64,000 nt of DNA from Olegusella massiliensis (GCF_900078545.1 NZ_FLLS01000002.1:1683404-1747403), one strand, 5' to 3'. Shown: positions 15,974 to 25,774, counted from the first letter of the stretch. The notes: generated from the letters alone by a model not told the origin. Program-made: numbers and translations.

Positions 15974-16046
15974 TGGGCCCAGTAGGATTCGAACCTACGA
16001 CCCAGGGATTATGAGTCCCCTGCGCTAACCTCTGCGCCATGGGCCC
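15974..16046 (-). tRNA. tRNA-Met (anticodon CAT)
   Basis: This is a 73-nt cloverleaf on the minus strand. The acceptor stem GGGCCCA pairs with TGGGCCC, and the discriminator is A. The anticodon loop is CTCATAA with CAT at 16011-16013 (complement), and there is a normal T arm. CCA is not encoded, unlike in tRNA-Ala. The loop fits elongator tRNA-Met; a lysidine-modified tRNA-Ile2 also carries CAT in the gene and cannot be fully excluded. A possible -10 (TAGTAT) lies at 16059-16064. Confidence 0.9.
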
Positions 16047-16259
16047 GGACAGGAATGCATACTACCACGTATTTAAGTTTATCGGAACCAAAGATTTGGC
16101 GACATAGGTGATTTCATGCAGTCTTCCAAAACAAATTCAGCTTTTGTTCTCATTACTATCTGTTGTGACATGTGTACTCGCTTGAAGCCTCTATAAGAAA
16201 TATATAAGTAGACACACATTTTTTCTGCCTCAAATGAGACAGTCTCAGCTTTTTAGTGT

Positions 16260-17249
16260 TCAGTTATATCTTTTTAAGATGTCTCTCAGATACGTGAGGT
16301 AGTGTTCTTTTACGCTGCTTGGGGACTCGATTGCTACTTTAGACCCCAGCATAGCGATCCATCCATAGAGCACAGGGCTTTCAACCACATGCGCAGTAAC
16401 ATGTGCTGCACGGCCATCTTTTGTGGCTACCGATACTACGTCTCTACCAAAGCGATCAACAACTACATTCATTACGTCTTCTTGCACAAGTAGAGTCAAA
16501 GCCACACGCTCACCTGAATACATGCCAAAAACGTAGTTTCCTGCCTCGTCTGGATTGTAAGAACTTATAGCTTGATTTTTCTCTGCTGGCTCTTCAAGTT
16601 TGAGTATTTGTTCCATGCGATCGATGCGATAGTTTCTCACTGATTGGTCAGCCTGGCTGTAAGCAACGAGATAATAGTTATCATCCGCATAAACTATGCT
16701 TACTGGTGTTACGACATGACGTGCCCCATCTTTACGGGCAACCTTCTTTTTGTTTGCGTTATAGCGAACGTAACGAAATGACACCTTTTGGTGATGAGCC
16801 ATTGCTTCTTGTAAGCGGTCAACGGCTACAAAATCCGACTGGGTTTGAATACGAGGACGTCCGTGAACATGTATTTGCTTATTGAGTGCGAAACGTTCAG
16901 ACCTAGATGCAAGCGATTTGATTGCTTTGACCAGCTCATTTGAGCTTCTGTCTGACAGAAAGCGACTGGATTGAATCGCATCAATAAGCAGGGTAAGTTG
17001 TGCAAAATTAAAATCGCGTCTGATAAGTGCGTATTGCACAGGCTGAGTACGGAGCCGCTTGATAGGCAAACCGAATTCACAGAGCGCATCTATATCGGCA
17101 TAAAGGCTTTTTCGCTCAGCAGAAATGCCCTGTTCAGATAATTCTTCAATTAATTCAGGCATGGTGAGTCCATGTTCGGCGTCTGTGTATTCCTGAAAAA
17201 TTTTCATTAGTCGCAAAAGCTTGAGCTTTTGAATATTACTGCCAGCCAT
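16260..17249 (-). CDS. WYL-domain transcriptional regulator
   Basis: This is a 329-aa DNA-binding regulator. The N-terminal winged helix (about 1-75: KLLRLMKIFQEYTDAEHGLTMPELIEEL, RKSLYADIDALCEFG) is followed by a WYL sensor domain (about 130-230, KVSFRYVRY...YYLVAYSQ..VRNYRIDRM) and the WCX C-terminal extension. WYL proteins bind nucleotide or nucleic-acid ligands and often control DNA-damage or defence genes. The start at the second of two ATGs (17249) fits GAGG 5 bases upstream; TTG at 17288 is a longer option. It is divergent from the HIRAN gene, separated by about 110 bases, and both may share control. Confidence 0.85.
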   Translation of the reverse strand: MAGSNIQKLKLLRLMKIFQEYTDAEHGLTMPELIEELSEQGISAERKSLYADIDALCEFGLPIKRLRTQPVQYALIRRDFNFAQLTLLIDAIQSSRFLSDRSSNELVKAIKSLASRSERFALNKQIHVHGRPRIQTQSDFVAVDRLQEAMAHHQKVSFRYVRYNANKKKVARKDGARHVVTPVSIVYADDNYYLVAYSQADQSVRNYRIDRMEQILKLEEPAEKNQAISSYNPDEAGNYVFGMYSGERVALTLLVQEDVMNVVVDRFGRDVVSVATKDGRAAHVTAHVVESPVLYGWIAMLGSKVAIESPSSVKEHYLTYLRDILKRYN

Positions 17250-17358
17250 CATGACCTCACGTTTCAAAATACTACCTACCTGTCCCAATATTAGTTCAGC
17301 AAAATATGGCCGTGCAGTTAAATTAAGGTTAACGGTAATAAAAGGGAAGGAGACAATT

Positions 17359-17685
17359 ATGGCAGAGCGTTCAAAGAACTATTGTTACTTTTATATCGCG
17401 GGTTTTAAGTATTGGGATGGCTTGTTTGTCCAATCCAAGCTTAAAGTCGGGCAAAAACTCAGGTTGGTACCCGAATTAGATAACCCTTTTGATCCTCATG
17501 CGATTGCAATCTATCGTAAAAAGACAAAGCTTGGTTTTGTGCCCAGAAAGCTCAATGAGGGATTGGCTCAACTTTTGTATTTTGGCCACGGCGAAATTTT
17601 TGAGACGTATGTTGCCGAAGTTAATCTTGACGGTGATCCTTGGGAACGTGTGGCTGTAAGTATTCGCGTGAAAGATGCTCGCTAG
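17359..17685 (+). CDS. HIRAN-domain protein
   Basis: This 108-aa protein is nearly a single HIRAN domain: FYIAGFKYWDG, LKVGQKLRLVPELDNPFDPHAIAIY and LGFVPRKLNEGLAQLL are the characteristic blocks. HIRAN domains bind DNA 3' ends or damaged DNA, and here the domain stands alone. The ATG at 17359 has GGAAGGAG 6 bases upstream; the longer frame from 17251 overlaps the divergent regulator's start and was rejected. Its partner and target are unknown. Confidence 0.85.
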   Translation: MAERSKNYCYFYIAGFKYWDGLFVQSKLKVGQKLRLVPELDNPFDPHAIAIYRKKTKLGFVPRKLNEGLAQLLYFGHGEIFETYVAEVNLDGDPWERVAVSIRVKDAR

Positions 17686-17786
17686 GGACGTATACTGACC
17701 TCCATCCGCTTGCTTTTACGCAGGGGGATTGGGAGTCCAATGATTAAAATACAGGGCATAAGCTATTTCGGTATAAGGAGACGTTA

Positions 17787-18401
17787 TTGAAGCTTCTGCT
17801 GACAGCCTTTGATGCCTTTGGTGGAGACAAACTCAATGCTTCACAGCTGGCGTTGGATCAGCTTCCTGATGAGATTGAAGGAGTGCGACTCCAGAAATTG
17901 TTCATTCCTACGGAGTTCCAAAAAGCGCCTGCTCTCATAAGGCAAACAATTCAAGAATTGTTACCTGATGCGGTCGTTTCTTTAGGACAGGCTACGGGGC
18001 GCCGTACGCTTACCGTAGAACGTATCGGCGTTAATCTCATCGATGCTCGCATTCCTGACAATTCTGGGAATCAACCTAAAGACCAGTGTATTGTGCCCCA
18101 GGGTCCCGATGCACTTTTTTCTAATTTACCTACGCGTCAGATGGTAGAAGCGATGCAGCATGTAGGAATTCCTGCAGAACTTTCCTATACGGCAGGAACG
18201 TATGTGTGTAATTCAGTGCTTTATAGCACCAGATATTTTTGCTTGACTCATTATCCCAACATTTTAAGTGGGTTTATACATCTGCCAGCTACGCCTGAAC
18301 AAACAGCATCGCATGAAGGCAATACAGAGATTCCATCAATGTCTACCGCAAAAGTGGTTCTCGGTCTCGTAGAGGCTCTCAAAGCTGTCATACTTTATTA
18401 A
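17787..18401 (+). CDS. pcp: Pyrrolidone-carboxylate peptidase (pyroglutamyl peptidase I)
   Basis: This 204-aa cytoplasmic cysteine peptidase of family C15 removes N-terminal pyroglutamate from peptides. It has the family start (LLLTAFDAFGGDKLNAS), GQATGRRTLTVERIGVN with the catalytic Glu, TAGTYVCN with the catalytic Cys (about residue 142), and FIHLPATPEQ with the catalytic His (about 166). Length is standard (200-215 aa). The start codon is TTG at 17787, supported by AAGGAG 8 bases before and by alignment with the family start. A HAD phosphatase follows after 35 bases. Confidence 0.93.
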   Translation: MKLLLTAFDAFGGDKLNASQLALDQLPDEIEGVRLQKLFIPTEFQKAPALIRQTIQELLPDAVVSLGQATGRRTLTVERIGVNLIDARIPDNSGNQPKDQCIVPQGPDALFSNLPTRQMVEAMQHVGIPAELSYTAGTYVCNSVLYSTRYFCLTHYPNILSGFIHLPATPEQTASHEGNTEIPSMSTAKVVLGLVEALKAVILY

Positions 18402-18436
18402 GACGGCCCTTTACACTGATTTTGGAAGGCAGTTTC

Positions 18437-19321
18437 ATGATCAAACTGGCGCTATACGATATGGATAATACGATGCTTCCCTTGGGTGAACCTTACATTC
18501 CTGAGAGATCTATTCAAGCCATTCGTGCTTGCCAGGAACTTGGCATTGACGTTGGTCCCTGCTCGGGACGTTCGCGCGCCGAACTTGCCCAGTTCTTTCA
18601 AAATGATGCAAGCTGCTATAACACGGGTGTAACCATCAATGGCATGCGTATTTATCTTAGCGGACAGCTTGTTTATGAAGTAAGCCTATCCAACAAGGCC
18701 TTAACTAAAGTAAAAGAGATTGTTGTTCAGCACAGCGGAGCTGCGCTTGCCCTGTATAGGGATAATAAAACGCCTTTCTGGGTGGGCATGCCTCAAGAAG
18801 AACTTGGAGATATGTATCACTTTGCGCAGCTTGAAGCAGCGACATGTGTTGATGCTGTCCCAAATGATGCGTTTATGAAGGCAGGCATTATCTTTTTTGC
18901 AGACAAAGATAAATTTCTTGCTCTGCAAGCAGATCTTGAAGCTGCTTGTCCTGAATTCGATTTTGTATCCACCGTAGATTACTGGTGGGATATTATCCCG
19001 CGCAATGTGAGCAAACAAGTAGGCGTAGACATTTTGCGCAAGACCATGAATTTATCTTTGGATGAGGTCTGCGTTTTTGGTGATGCGGATAATGACCTAG
19101 AAATGCTCCGCTTTGTCCCTAATTCTGTATGCGTTGCAAATGGTAATGAACGTGCGCATGCAGCAGCTCGTTGGCATATTGGAGCCAGTGCTGATGGAGC
19201 AGTTGCATCTGCTCTCTGGGATATCGCACATGCAGCTCAGACAGGCGGAATGCCTGCCTTTATGTGCGAGCAAAACCGTAATCATCAGCGTATTGATGCC
19301 CAGGGAAATCACGTCGACTAA
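18437..19321 (+). CDS. Cof-type HAD-superfamily phosphatase
   Basis: This is a 294-aa hydrolase for phosphorylated small molecules, probably sugar phosphates or cofactors. Motif I is LYDMDNTML (catalytic Asp at about residue 8), motif II CSGRSR, motif III near ISKQVG-like NVSKQVGVDIL, and motif IV FGDADNDLEML. The cap domain between is the C2 type. The start at 18437 has GGAAGG upstream; the frame from 18422 (TTG) only adds 5 residues. The substrate cannot be told from sequence. It is convergent with the ABC exporter genes. Confidence 0.85.
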   Translation: MIKLALYDMDNTMLPLGEPYIPERSIQAIRACQELGIDVGPCSGRSRAELAQFFQNDASCYNTGVTINGMRIYLSGQLVYEVSLSNKALTKVKEIVVQHSGAALALYRDNKTPFWVGMPQEELGDMYHFAQLEAATCVDAVPNDAFMKAGIIFFADKDKFLALQADLEAACPEFDFVSTVDYWWDIIPRNVSKQVGVDILRKTMNLSLDEVCVFGDADNDLEMLRFVPNSVCVANGNERAHAAARWHIGASADGAVASALWDIAHAAQTGGMPAFMCEQNRNHQRIDAQGNHVD

Positions 19322-19350
19322 GACATGTGTCCATCTGCGCTGTGTGTGAG

Positions 19351-21093
19351 TTACTCTGCTAGTTCAAACTGAGCATAAAAAAGTTGTGCATAGAAACCAT
19401 TTTGTGCCAAAAGTTCCTCATGTTTACCCATTTCAATGATGTTACCGTCTCGCATAACGACAATTTTGTCAGCCTCTTGGATGGTCGAGAGGCGATGGGC
19501 TACAACAAGGCTCGTCTTTCCAACCATTAATCGATCAAACGCATGCTGTATGTATAGTTCAGTACGGGTATCGATATTTGATGTGGCCTCATCCAAAATG
19601 AGGATATGTGGCTGAGCAAGAAAAACTCGTGCTATACAGAGCAGCTGTTTTTGACCCGCGGATAGTGTTACAGATTCGGTTCCAAGAATAGTATCGTAGC
19701 CCTGAGGTAGTTTTTCTATAAATCCATGGGCATGAGCTTGTTTTGCGGCTGCCTTTACTTCGTCAAGGCTTGCTGCAGGCTGTGCCATAGCAATATTGTC
19801 TTTGACGCTTGCATGTTCTACCCATGTATCCTGCAGCACCATACCAATCTGCGACCGTAAACTGTCGCGCGTGAGACTACGTATATCAATGCCATCAAAG
19901 AGAATATTGCCTGAGTGGATGTCGTAAAAACGCATGAGTAGATTAATGAGGGTAGTTTTTCCGCAACCGGTAGGACCAACAATAGCAACGCGCTCGCCCG
20001 GCTCTATATCGAAAGATAAGTCCGAGATGAGTGGATGATCTAGCGTATAAGAAAAATCTATCTTTTTAATACTGATGGCTCCACTGGTATCGCTCAATAT
20101 ACGGGCGTTCGGGGCATCGGTAGGAATTTCTTGTTCTTCTAAAAGCTCAAAGAGTCGTGCAGCGCAGGCAAACGAATTTTGAAGCTCGGTGATAACCCCA
20201 GAGATATCATTGAATGGCTTGGTATATTGATTTGCATATCCTAAAAATGCCGTGAGGCTACCTACGGTCATGCCACCCGACAAGACAATCAAGGCACCAA
20301 AAACACCTACGCCTGCATAAATCAGATTATTAATAAATCGTGTCCCAGGATTTGAAAGTGCCGAGTAAAGTACCGCCTTAAAATTAGATTGACGAAGCAG
20401 TTCGTTAGACTCACTGAATTGCTTGCACGCACTTTCCTGCATACTAAACGCTTGGACGCTCGAGATGCCTTGAATCATTTCTGAGGCAATAGCTGTCATC
20501 TTTCCACGCCGTTGTGACTGATTACTAAAATGATTAAAAGCTTTGCGTGAAAGAATTCGTGCTAACAAAATTGACAGAGGAGTAATGCAAACTACAAGCA
20601 AAGCAATATGCCAGTTAAGGTAAAACATAAAGACAAGCGTCAGCACAATAGTGAGCATGCCTGTGAAGAATTGCTGAAAAGCCATGATGAGGCCATTAGA
20701 AAATTGATCCACATCGTTAACGACACGAGAAGCAAGATCTCCGTGACTATGTGAGTCAATATAGGACAGCGGCATCCGCTGTAACTTCGCGAATGCGAGG
20801 GTGCGCAGGTCATAAAGCATGCCATAGACTATGCGGTTAGTAAGACGTGTCAGCAGCCATTGTGCTGTAGTGGTGGCAATAACTGCCAAAAGCATCCATT
20901 GCAAAGCAGAAGTAAGTGCTGCAAAGTCCACTTTGGAAGGACCTACTGCAGCATCTACTGCATTACCCGAAAATACCGGTACCAGCAGCGTACTGATAAC
21001 CACAACAACAGCAAGCGCAAGGATGCCTATAACTTGTGCGATATAAGGACGCATCAAAACAATAATTTTTTTGAGAGTAGAATCCTTATGCAT
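19351..21093 (-). CDS. ABC exporter half-transporter with consensus Walker B glutamate
   Basis: This 580-aa protein has an N-terminal six-helix exporter membrane domain (about 1-310) and a C-terminal ATPase domain. It has Walker A GPTGCGKTT, signature LSAGQKQ and Walker B ILILDEATSNID with the catalytic Glu present, plus an H-loop in VVAHRLST. The start at 21093 has GGGAGG 8 bases upstream and overlaps the end of the partner gene by 8 bases (ATGCATAA); the frame open to 21192 is not needed. With the adjacent gene it should form a heterodimer that exports lipids, drugs or peptides. Confidence 0.9.
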   Translation of the reverse strand: MHKDSTLKKIIVLMRPYIAQVIGILALAVVVVISTLLVPVFSGNAVDAAVGPSKVDFAALTSALQWMLLAVIATTTAQWLLTRLTNRIVYGMLYDLRTLAFAKLQRMPLSYIDSHSHGDLASRVVNDVDQFSNGLIMAFQQFFTGMLTIVLTLVFMFYLNWHIALLVVCITPLSILLARILSRKAFNHFSNQSQRRGKMTAIASEMIQGISSVQAFSMQESACKQFSESNELLRQSNFKAVLYSALSNPGTRFINNLIYAGVGVFGALIVLSGGMTVGSLTAFLGYANQYTKPFNDISGVITELQNSFACAARLFELLEEQEIPTDAPNARILSDTSGAISIKKIDFSYTLDHPLISDLSFDIEPGERVAIVGPTGCGKTTLINLLMRFYDIHSGNILFDGIDIRSLTRDSLRSQIGMVLQDTWVEHASVKDNIAMAQPAASLDEVKAAAKQAHAHGFIEKLPQGYDTILGTESVTLSAGQKQLLCIARVFLAQPHILILDEATSNIDTRTELYIQHAFDRLMVGKTSLVVAHRLSTIQEADKIVVMRDGNIIEMGKHEELLAQNGFYAQLFYAQFELAE

Positions 21094-22807
21094 GGACAGC
21101 ACCTCCCTTGACTTGGGAGGCACAGATTTCTTGATATACCGAACACGTATCAAGCAAGTCATCATGGGTACCAATACCTGCAATATGGCCATGATCGAGT
21201 ACGATGATTTTGTCGCTTGTCCTAATGGAGGTAACTCGTTGCGAAATAATAAGGCAGCTGGTATCTGCCAAATCTTTCCTTAAGGCTTTGCGAAGAGCTG
21301 AGTCCGTGGCAAAGTCTAAAGCTGATGAGGAATCATCGAGAATCAATACTTTGGGCTTGCGTACTAGGGCACGTGCAATTGCAAGACGCTGCCGTTGACC
21401 ACCAGAAAGATTTTGACCTAATTGTTCAATTTCTGCATCAAGTCCACCTTTAGCTTCAACGATATTATCCGCTTGGGCAGTATGAAGGGCATCATAGAGC
21501 TCTTCTTCCCGTGCATCAGGGTTGCCCCAACGAAGATTAGAAGCGATGCTTCCCGCAAAAAGCTGTGCTCCCTGTTCGACGATGGAAATAATCTTACGAA
21601 GACTTGCTAAGGAATAACTACGGATGTCATGTCCACCAAGCTTAATGGAACCCTCGGTCACATCATAAAAACGCATTAATAATGCTGCGAGACTTGTCTT
21701 GCCTGAACCTGTACCTCCAATAATGCCTACCGTTTCACCAGGTTGTACATCAAAACTGATATGTGAGAGTGCGGGACCCGCAGCATGAGGGTAGACAAAG
21801 GTCACATCATGTAAGCTCAGAGCAGGTTGTTCGCGACAGGCATTGAGTGAGCCTTCTTTCATTGAGGGCGTAACTTTAAAGATTTGTTCAATGCGCTTAG
21901 CACAAGCAAGAGATTTAGATACTTGGATGATGCAGTTTGCAAGCTTTACACCCTCAATGAGAATCTGCGTACTGTAATTGATAAAGGCCATCAGTTGGCC
22001 CTGAGTAAGATTTCCCAGCTGCACCTGCTGCCCACCAACAGCAAGTACAACTACCAAGCCAATATTAGTTGCTGCATAGGTGAGGGGAGTAAGAAGGCCC
22101 GAGATATCGCCTACATGCGCTTGTTCTGCGCGCAGCTCTCCTGCCACTTTATTCATTTCGCTAATTTCGTGTTGCTCGCGTCTAAAAGCACGAATTACCC
22201 GCACGCCCTCGAGATTTTCTGAGGTAAGAAGCAAAACACTATCTAAATGATTTTGGACAATTTTGTACAAACGTGCAGCTATGTGCATCAAGCCAAAGAC
22301 AAGGGCAAGTAAAATGGTAATAGTAAGGGTATAAATTAGACCTTCTATGTGACTGATAGTAAAAACGAGAATTAGCGCTCCAAAGACAACGAAGGGGGAG
22401 CGCAAAACCAGACGGAAAAAAGTAGTTACGCCATCTTGAACCTGTTGGGAATCATTGGTAAGACGTGTGACAAGAGTTGATCGACCAAGCCCATCGATAT
22501 CTTGGCGAGAAAGACTCGTGATATGACAAAAGAGATCATCTCGCAAGCGAGTACCAAAACCTGCAGCGAGTTTGGCGCAAAAATATTGCGCAGTACTTGC
22601 CGATGCGAGACCAAAAACACCCATACCGAGAAGCAACACACCGTGCATAAGGAGATAATTTTTGTCATTATGAGCCAGGCCGATATCAATCATTTGCGCC
22701 ATAATCAGCGGAACGGTGAGCTCAAAAGCGGCTTCTAAAAGCTTAAATAGAGGGGCGAGGAGGCATTCTTTTACATAGGGCTTTAAATAGCGTAAAAGAC
22801 TTTTCAT
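21086..22807 (-). CDS. ABC exporter half-transporter with degenerate ATP site
   Basis: This 573-aa protein has a six-helix membrane domain (about 1-310) and an ATPase domain with Walker A GGTGSGKTS and a canonical LSGGQRQ signature. The residue after the Walker B Asp is Asp, not Glu (LILDDSSSALD), and the H-loop position reads IISQRV (Gln instead of His). Together these make its own Walker site catalytically degenerate. Such asymmetry is typical of heterodimeric exporters with one active site. It precedes and overlaps its partner by 8 bases. A DUF1846 gene lies 33 bases upstream on the same strand and could be co-transcribed. Confidence 0.9.
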   Translation of the reverse strand: MKSLLRYLKPYVKECLLAPLFKLLEAAFELTVPLIMAQMIDIGLAHNDKNYLLMHGVLLLGMGVFGLASASTAQYFCAKLAAGFGTRLRDDLFCHITSLSRQDIDGLGRSTLVTRLTNDSQQVQDGVTTFFRLVLRSPFVVFGALILVFTISHIEGLIYTLTITILLALVFGLMHIAARLYKIVQNHLDSVLLLTSENLEGVRVIRAFRREQHEISEMNKVAGELRAEQAHVGDISGLLTPLTYAATNIGLVVVLAVGGQQVQLGNLTQGQLMAFINYSTQILIEGVKLANCIIQVSKSLACAKRIEQIFKVTPSMKEGSLNACREQPALSLHDVTFVYPHAAGPALSHISFDVQPGETVGIIGGTGSGKTSLAALLMRFYDVTEGSIKLGGHDIRSYSLASLRKIISIVEQGAQLFAGSIASNLRWGNPDAREEELYDALHTAQADNIVEAKGGLDAEIEQLGQNLSGGQRQRLAIARALVRKPKVLILDDSSSALDFATDSALRKALRKDLADTSCLIISQRVTSIRTSDKIIVLDHGHIAGIGTHDDLLDTCSVYQEICASQVKGGAVHA

Positions 22808-22840
22808 TCACCTAACCTTCTCTCGCCTCTCATTAAAAGT

Positions 22841-24322
22841 TTAATTGTGGTAATACATGTGGTGCTCAAACTTTGGTTCGCAGCAGACATTAATGCCCAG
22901 CTGACGATAGGTGGCTTCATCTGCCGCGCTGATAATCACCGAGAAATAGGCCGTGAGACCTTTGAGATCATCTGCAGCAGCAATAGTTTGCGCAGCGAGA
23001 GGATTTGAAGGCGAGCTCGAAGACAGCGCAATTAACATCTCGCCTGCAGAAAGCAAGGTATTGCTGCTATGCAGATAATCTTTTTTGAGTGCACGGATAG
23101 GAGCTAAGGCTTCATCGCTGACAACATAGGTCTCATCGGGTACACCAGCAAGGTTTTTAAGCGAGTTGAGCAACAAGGAGGCAGCAGGATCAAGCAGATC
23201 ACCGCGTTTGCCCGTCATCACTTGTTTGTTGGGAAGAGTCATTGCACCTGCAGGTAGCCCTGAATTCTCTTCACGGTCAAGACAGGCCCGATGGGCAGGA
23301 TCATAGTCGACCGTGATGTCCGCTTTGCTCATGAGAAGTTCGAGGTTTGCTAAGGCATCACGACCCATACCCGTACGACGTACTTGTTCAGCAGTATTGA
23401 AATAACGACGTACAATTTCATGTTTTGCTGCAGCGCAGCACACTTCGTCATCATTGATGCAATAGCCAACCATATTGACGCCCATATCGGTTGGTGAACG
23501 ATAGGGACTCTCACCCAAAATTTGATCAAGCATTGCTTTGAGTACGGGGAAAGTTTCTACATCTCGATTGTAGTTGACGGTTATCTGACCATAGTTATCC
23601 AAGTGAAAAGGATCGATCACATTGCGGTCATTGAGATCTGCTGTTGCAGCCTCATAGGCAATATTGACCGGGTGAGCTAGAGGGAGGTTCCATACAGGGA
23701 AGGTCTCGAATTTTGCATATCCTGCATTTACACCATGAAGGTGCTCGTGGTAAAGCTGGGAAAGACAGGTTGCAAGCTTACCAGAGCCAGGACCAGGAGC
23801 AGTTACCGCAACGATAGGCCTACTGGTCTTGACAAAGTCATTTTTGCCAAATCCCTCATCGCTGACTACATAAGACATATCTGAAGGATACCCATCAATG
23901 AGATAGTGGTGATAGACCGTCACACCCATTGATTCAAGTTTCTTTTGGAAGGCGTCAGCATGAGACTGACCGGTGTAGTGAGTGATAACAATGCTTTTTG
24001 CTAAAAAACCGCGCTCATGATAGGCGTCCAACAGGCGCAATACGTCATCATCATAGGTAATGCCTATGTCACTGCGCCGCTTGCCACCTTCGATATCATT
24101 AGCATTGGTAACCAATAAAATCTCTGCATCTTCAGCCAACTGCGTCAACACGCGCAGCTTGGCATCTGCCTCAAAGCCAGGAAGCACTCGAGTTGCATGA
24201 TAGTCGTCAAAGAGCTTACCGCCGAACTCAAGATAGAGTTTGCCTCCAAAATTGGAAACACGATCACGAATGCGCTCTGCTTGGATGCGTACATATTTTT
24301 CATTGTCGAAACCGATTTGCAT
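22841..24322 (-). CDS. DUF1846 family protein
   Basis: This 493-aa protein of the DUF1846 family has MQIGFDNEKYVRIQAERI at the N-terminus, GGKLYLEFGGKLFDDYHA, and the P-loop-like VTAPGPGSGKLATCLSQ segment near residue 185. The length matches the family (about 500 aa). It is cytoplasmic, with no membrane segments. Structures of the family show a nucleotide-binding fold, but the reaction is not known to me. The start at 24322 fits GAAGGCAG upstream; the longer frame adds 15 arginine-rich residues and was rejected. It may be in one transcript with the ABC pair downstream. Confidence 0.88.
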   Translation of the reverse strand: MQIGFDNEKYVRIQAERIRDRVSNFGGKLYLEFGGKLFDDYHATRVLPGFEADAKLRVLTQLAEDAEILLVTNANDIEGGKRRSDIGITYDDDVLRLLDAYHERGFLAKSIVITHYTGQSHADAFQKKLESMGVTVYHHYLIDGYPSDMSYVVSDEGFGKNDFVKTSRPIVAVTAPGPGSGKLATCLSQLYHEHLHGVNAGYAKFETFPVWNLPLAHPVNIAYEAATADLNDRNVIDPFHLDNYGQITVNYNRDVETFPVLKAMLDQILGESPYRSPTDMGVNMVGYCINDDEVCCAAAKHEIVRRYFNTAEQVRRTGMGRDALANLELLMSKADITVDYDPAHRACLDREENSGLPAGAMTLPNKQVMTGKRGDLLDPAASLLLNSLKNLAGVPDETYVVSDEALAPIRALKKDYLHSSNTLLSAGEMLIALSSSSPSNPLAAQTIAAADDLKGLTAYFSVIISAADEATYRQLGINVCCEPKFEHHMYYHN

Positions 24323-24544
24323 GTAACTGCCTTCTTTGCACTTGCGCCTACATTTACTGTGGCGCACGCAGAGGCGGCGCCTTTACAATGATGGCACAAT
24401 CAAAGCAAAAGTGAACGATTTTTCTTAATTCGACCAAAGTACTCAGATAATTCTAATTCTGGGATTGGATTGTCATGTGATGGGGGAGAGTAGTTCACAG
24501 GCGCTAGAATAAGAAGAGCCGTCAATCAGGATGAAGGGATTTTC

Positions 24545-25774
24545 ATGGAGAGCTTCGAAACAACTATTGAGAGTAGCTGCCTTAACGAAGATCTTGATGT
24601 CATTGTCTACGGCAGTGGCGGTACTCCCTTCATTGTCTTTCCTTCTTTTGATTTTTCAGCGGGTAGTTGGGAAACGGGCGGGATGATTGATGCCCTTTCA
24701 GAGCTTATTGAGGCAAAAAAGATTCAACTCTTCTGTACTGATTCGGTAGATGGCTCGAGCTGGTATGCTCGAAGTGCTGATTTGACATATCGTTCGGATC
24801 GTCAAAAGGCTTTTTTAGAGTATGTTCAAACTGAACTCCTCCCGTATGTCAAAAAAACGAGTCGCTCACGGAGAAAACCGCTTTTAGTAGGTTGTGGAGC
24901 AGGCGCCACCAATGCCGCTGCCACTCTTTTGAAACAACCGAGCCTGTATGGCGGACTACTTGCATTGTCTGGCGCGTTTGATGCACGCTTTTATTCCGAT
25001 GGTGCCACTACTTTGGATTGGTTGTCGTGCTCACCTATTGACCTCATGCAAGACTTAACAGCAGCTCAGCTCAAACAACTTAATGATATGCCCCTCGCTT
25101 TTATCTGCGGCCAATCTCCTGACGAGACAGGTGCTGAAACGATGCGCCATATGGATGAGCGTATGGCTGAGCTCGGCATTCATGCAAGTTTTGAATACTG
25201 GGGTTTTGACGTTAATCACAGCTGGTACTGGTGGAAAAAAATGGCTTGTGAGCTTGTGCCCGTAGTACTTGAGCGCGCGGGTCTTGCCAAACGTCGTCAG
25301 CTGAGCCTCAAGGCTTTGGCAGATGCTGCAAACGCTAAATTAGACGACATGAAGGCAAATGCTCAACAGCGGTGTGAAGAAGAGCAGTTCGCCGAGCGCC
25401 GCCTTGAGAGCATCAGGGCTGAGATCAAAGAGAAAACCGAACGTGCAGATACAGCTGCCGCAACCGCCAAAGATGCTTGGGATAAGCGTAATAAGACTGC
25501 GGCTTTACTTGCCTCACTTGATCAAAAAGCAAGTGCACTCCAAGCAGAAGCAGATGCTGCAGTAAAATTTCAACATGAAGCTGAGTGGTTTGCAGGCGAG
25601 GCACGTAATAATCTCAAGATGGCAAGTACTGCTCGTCTTGCGGCAGAAGCGCGTGTTTCTGCAGCACAAGAGGCTGCAGATTTGGCAAAATCCAATCTTG
25701 AGCAAGCTGAAGCATTAGTTTCTCGCTTACAGAAAAGAACGACCGTAAAGAAAAAGGGGGCTAAAAAAGCTTAA
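24545..25774 (+). CDS. Esterase-like alpha/beta-hydrolase without nucleophile, fused to a coiled coil
   Basis: Residues 1-255 resemble the putative esterase family, but the nucleophile elbow, normally GCSMGA-like, reads GCGAGA (116-121): glycine replaces the catalytic serine at 118. The family His appears kept in VNHSWYWW. Residues about 260-395 form a long Ala/Glu/Lys/Gln-rich coiled coil, and the protein ends in a basic tail (VKKKGAKKA). This looks like a pseudoenzyme turned into a scaffold or binding protein. The ATG has GAAGGG upstream. It is followed after 50 bases by a phosphatidyltransferase gene. A single base error at the serine codon (here ggc; agc/tgc type codons differ by one base) is possible. 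Confidence 0.75.
   Translation: MESFETTIESSCLNEDLDVIVYGSGGTPFIVFPSFDFSAGSWETGGMIDALSELIEAKKIQLFCTDSVDGSSWYARSADLTYRSDRQKAFLEYVQTELLPYVKKTSRSRRKPLLVGCGAGATNAAATLLKQPSLYGGLLALSGAFDARFYSDGATTLDWLSCSPIDLMQDLTAAQLKQLNDMPLAFICGQSPDETGAETMRHMDERMAELGIHASFEYWGFDVNHSWYWWKKMACELVPVVLERAGLAKRRQLSLKALADAANAKLDDMKANAQQRCEEEQFAERRLESIRAEIKEKTERADTAAATAKDAWDKRNKTAALLASLDQKASALQAEADAAVKFQHEAEWFAGEARNNLKMASTARLAAEARVSAAQEAADLAKSNLEQAEALVSRLQKRTTVKKKGAKKA

Noticed and set aside
15940-16014. Continuation of the degenerate frame into VGPVGFEPTTQGL
   Set aside because: It is the reverse strand of tRNA-Met and its terminator.
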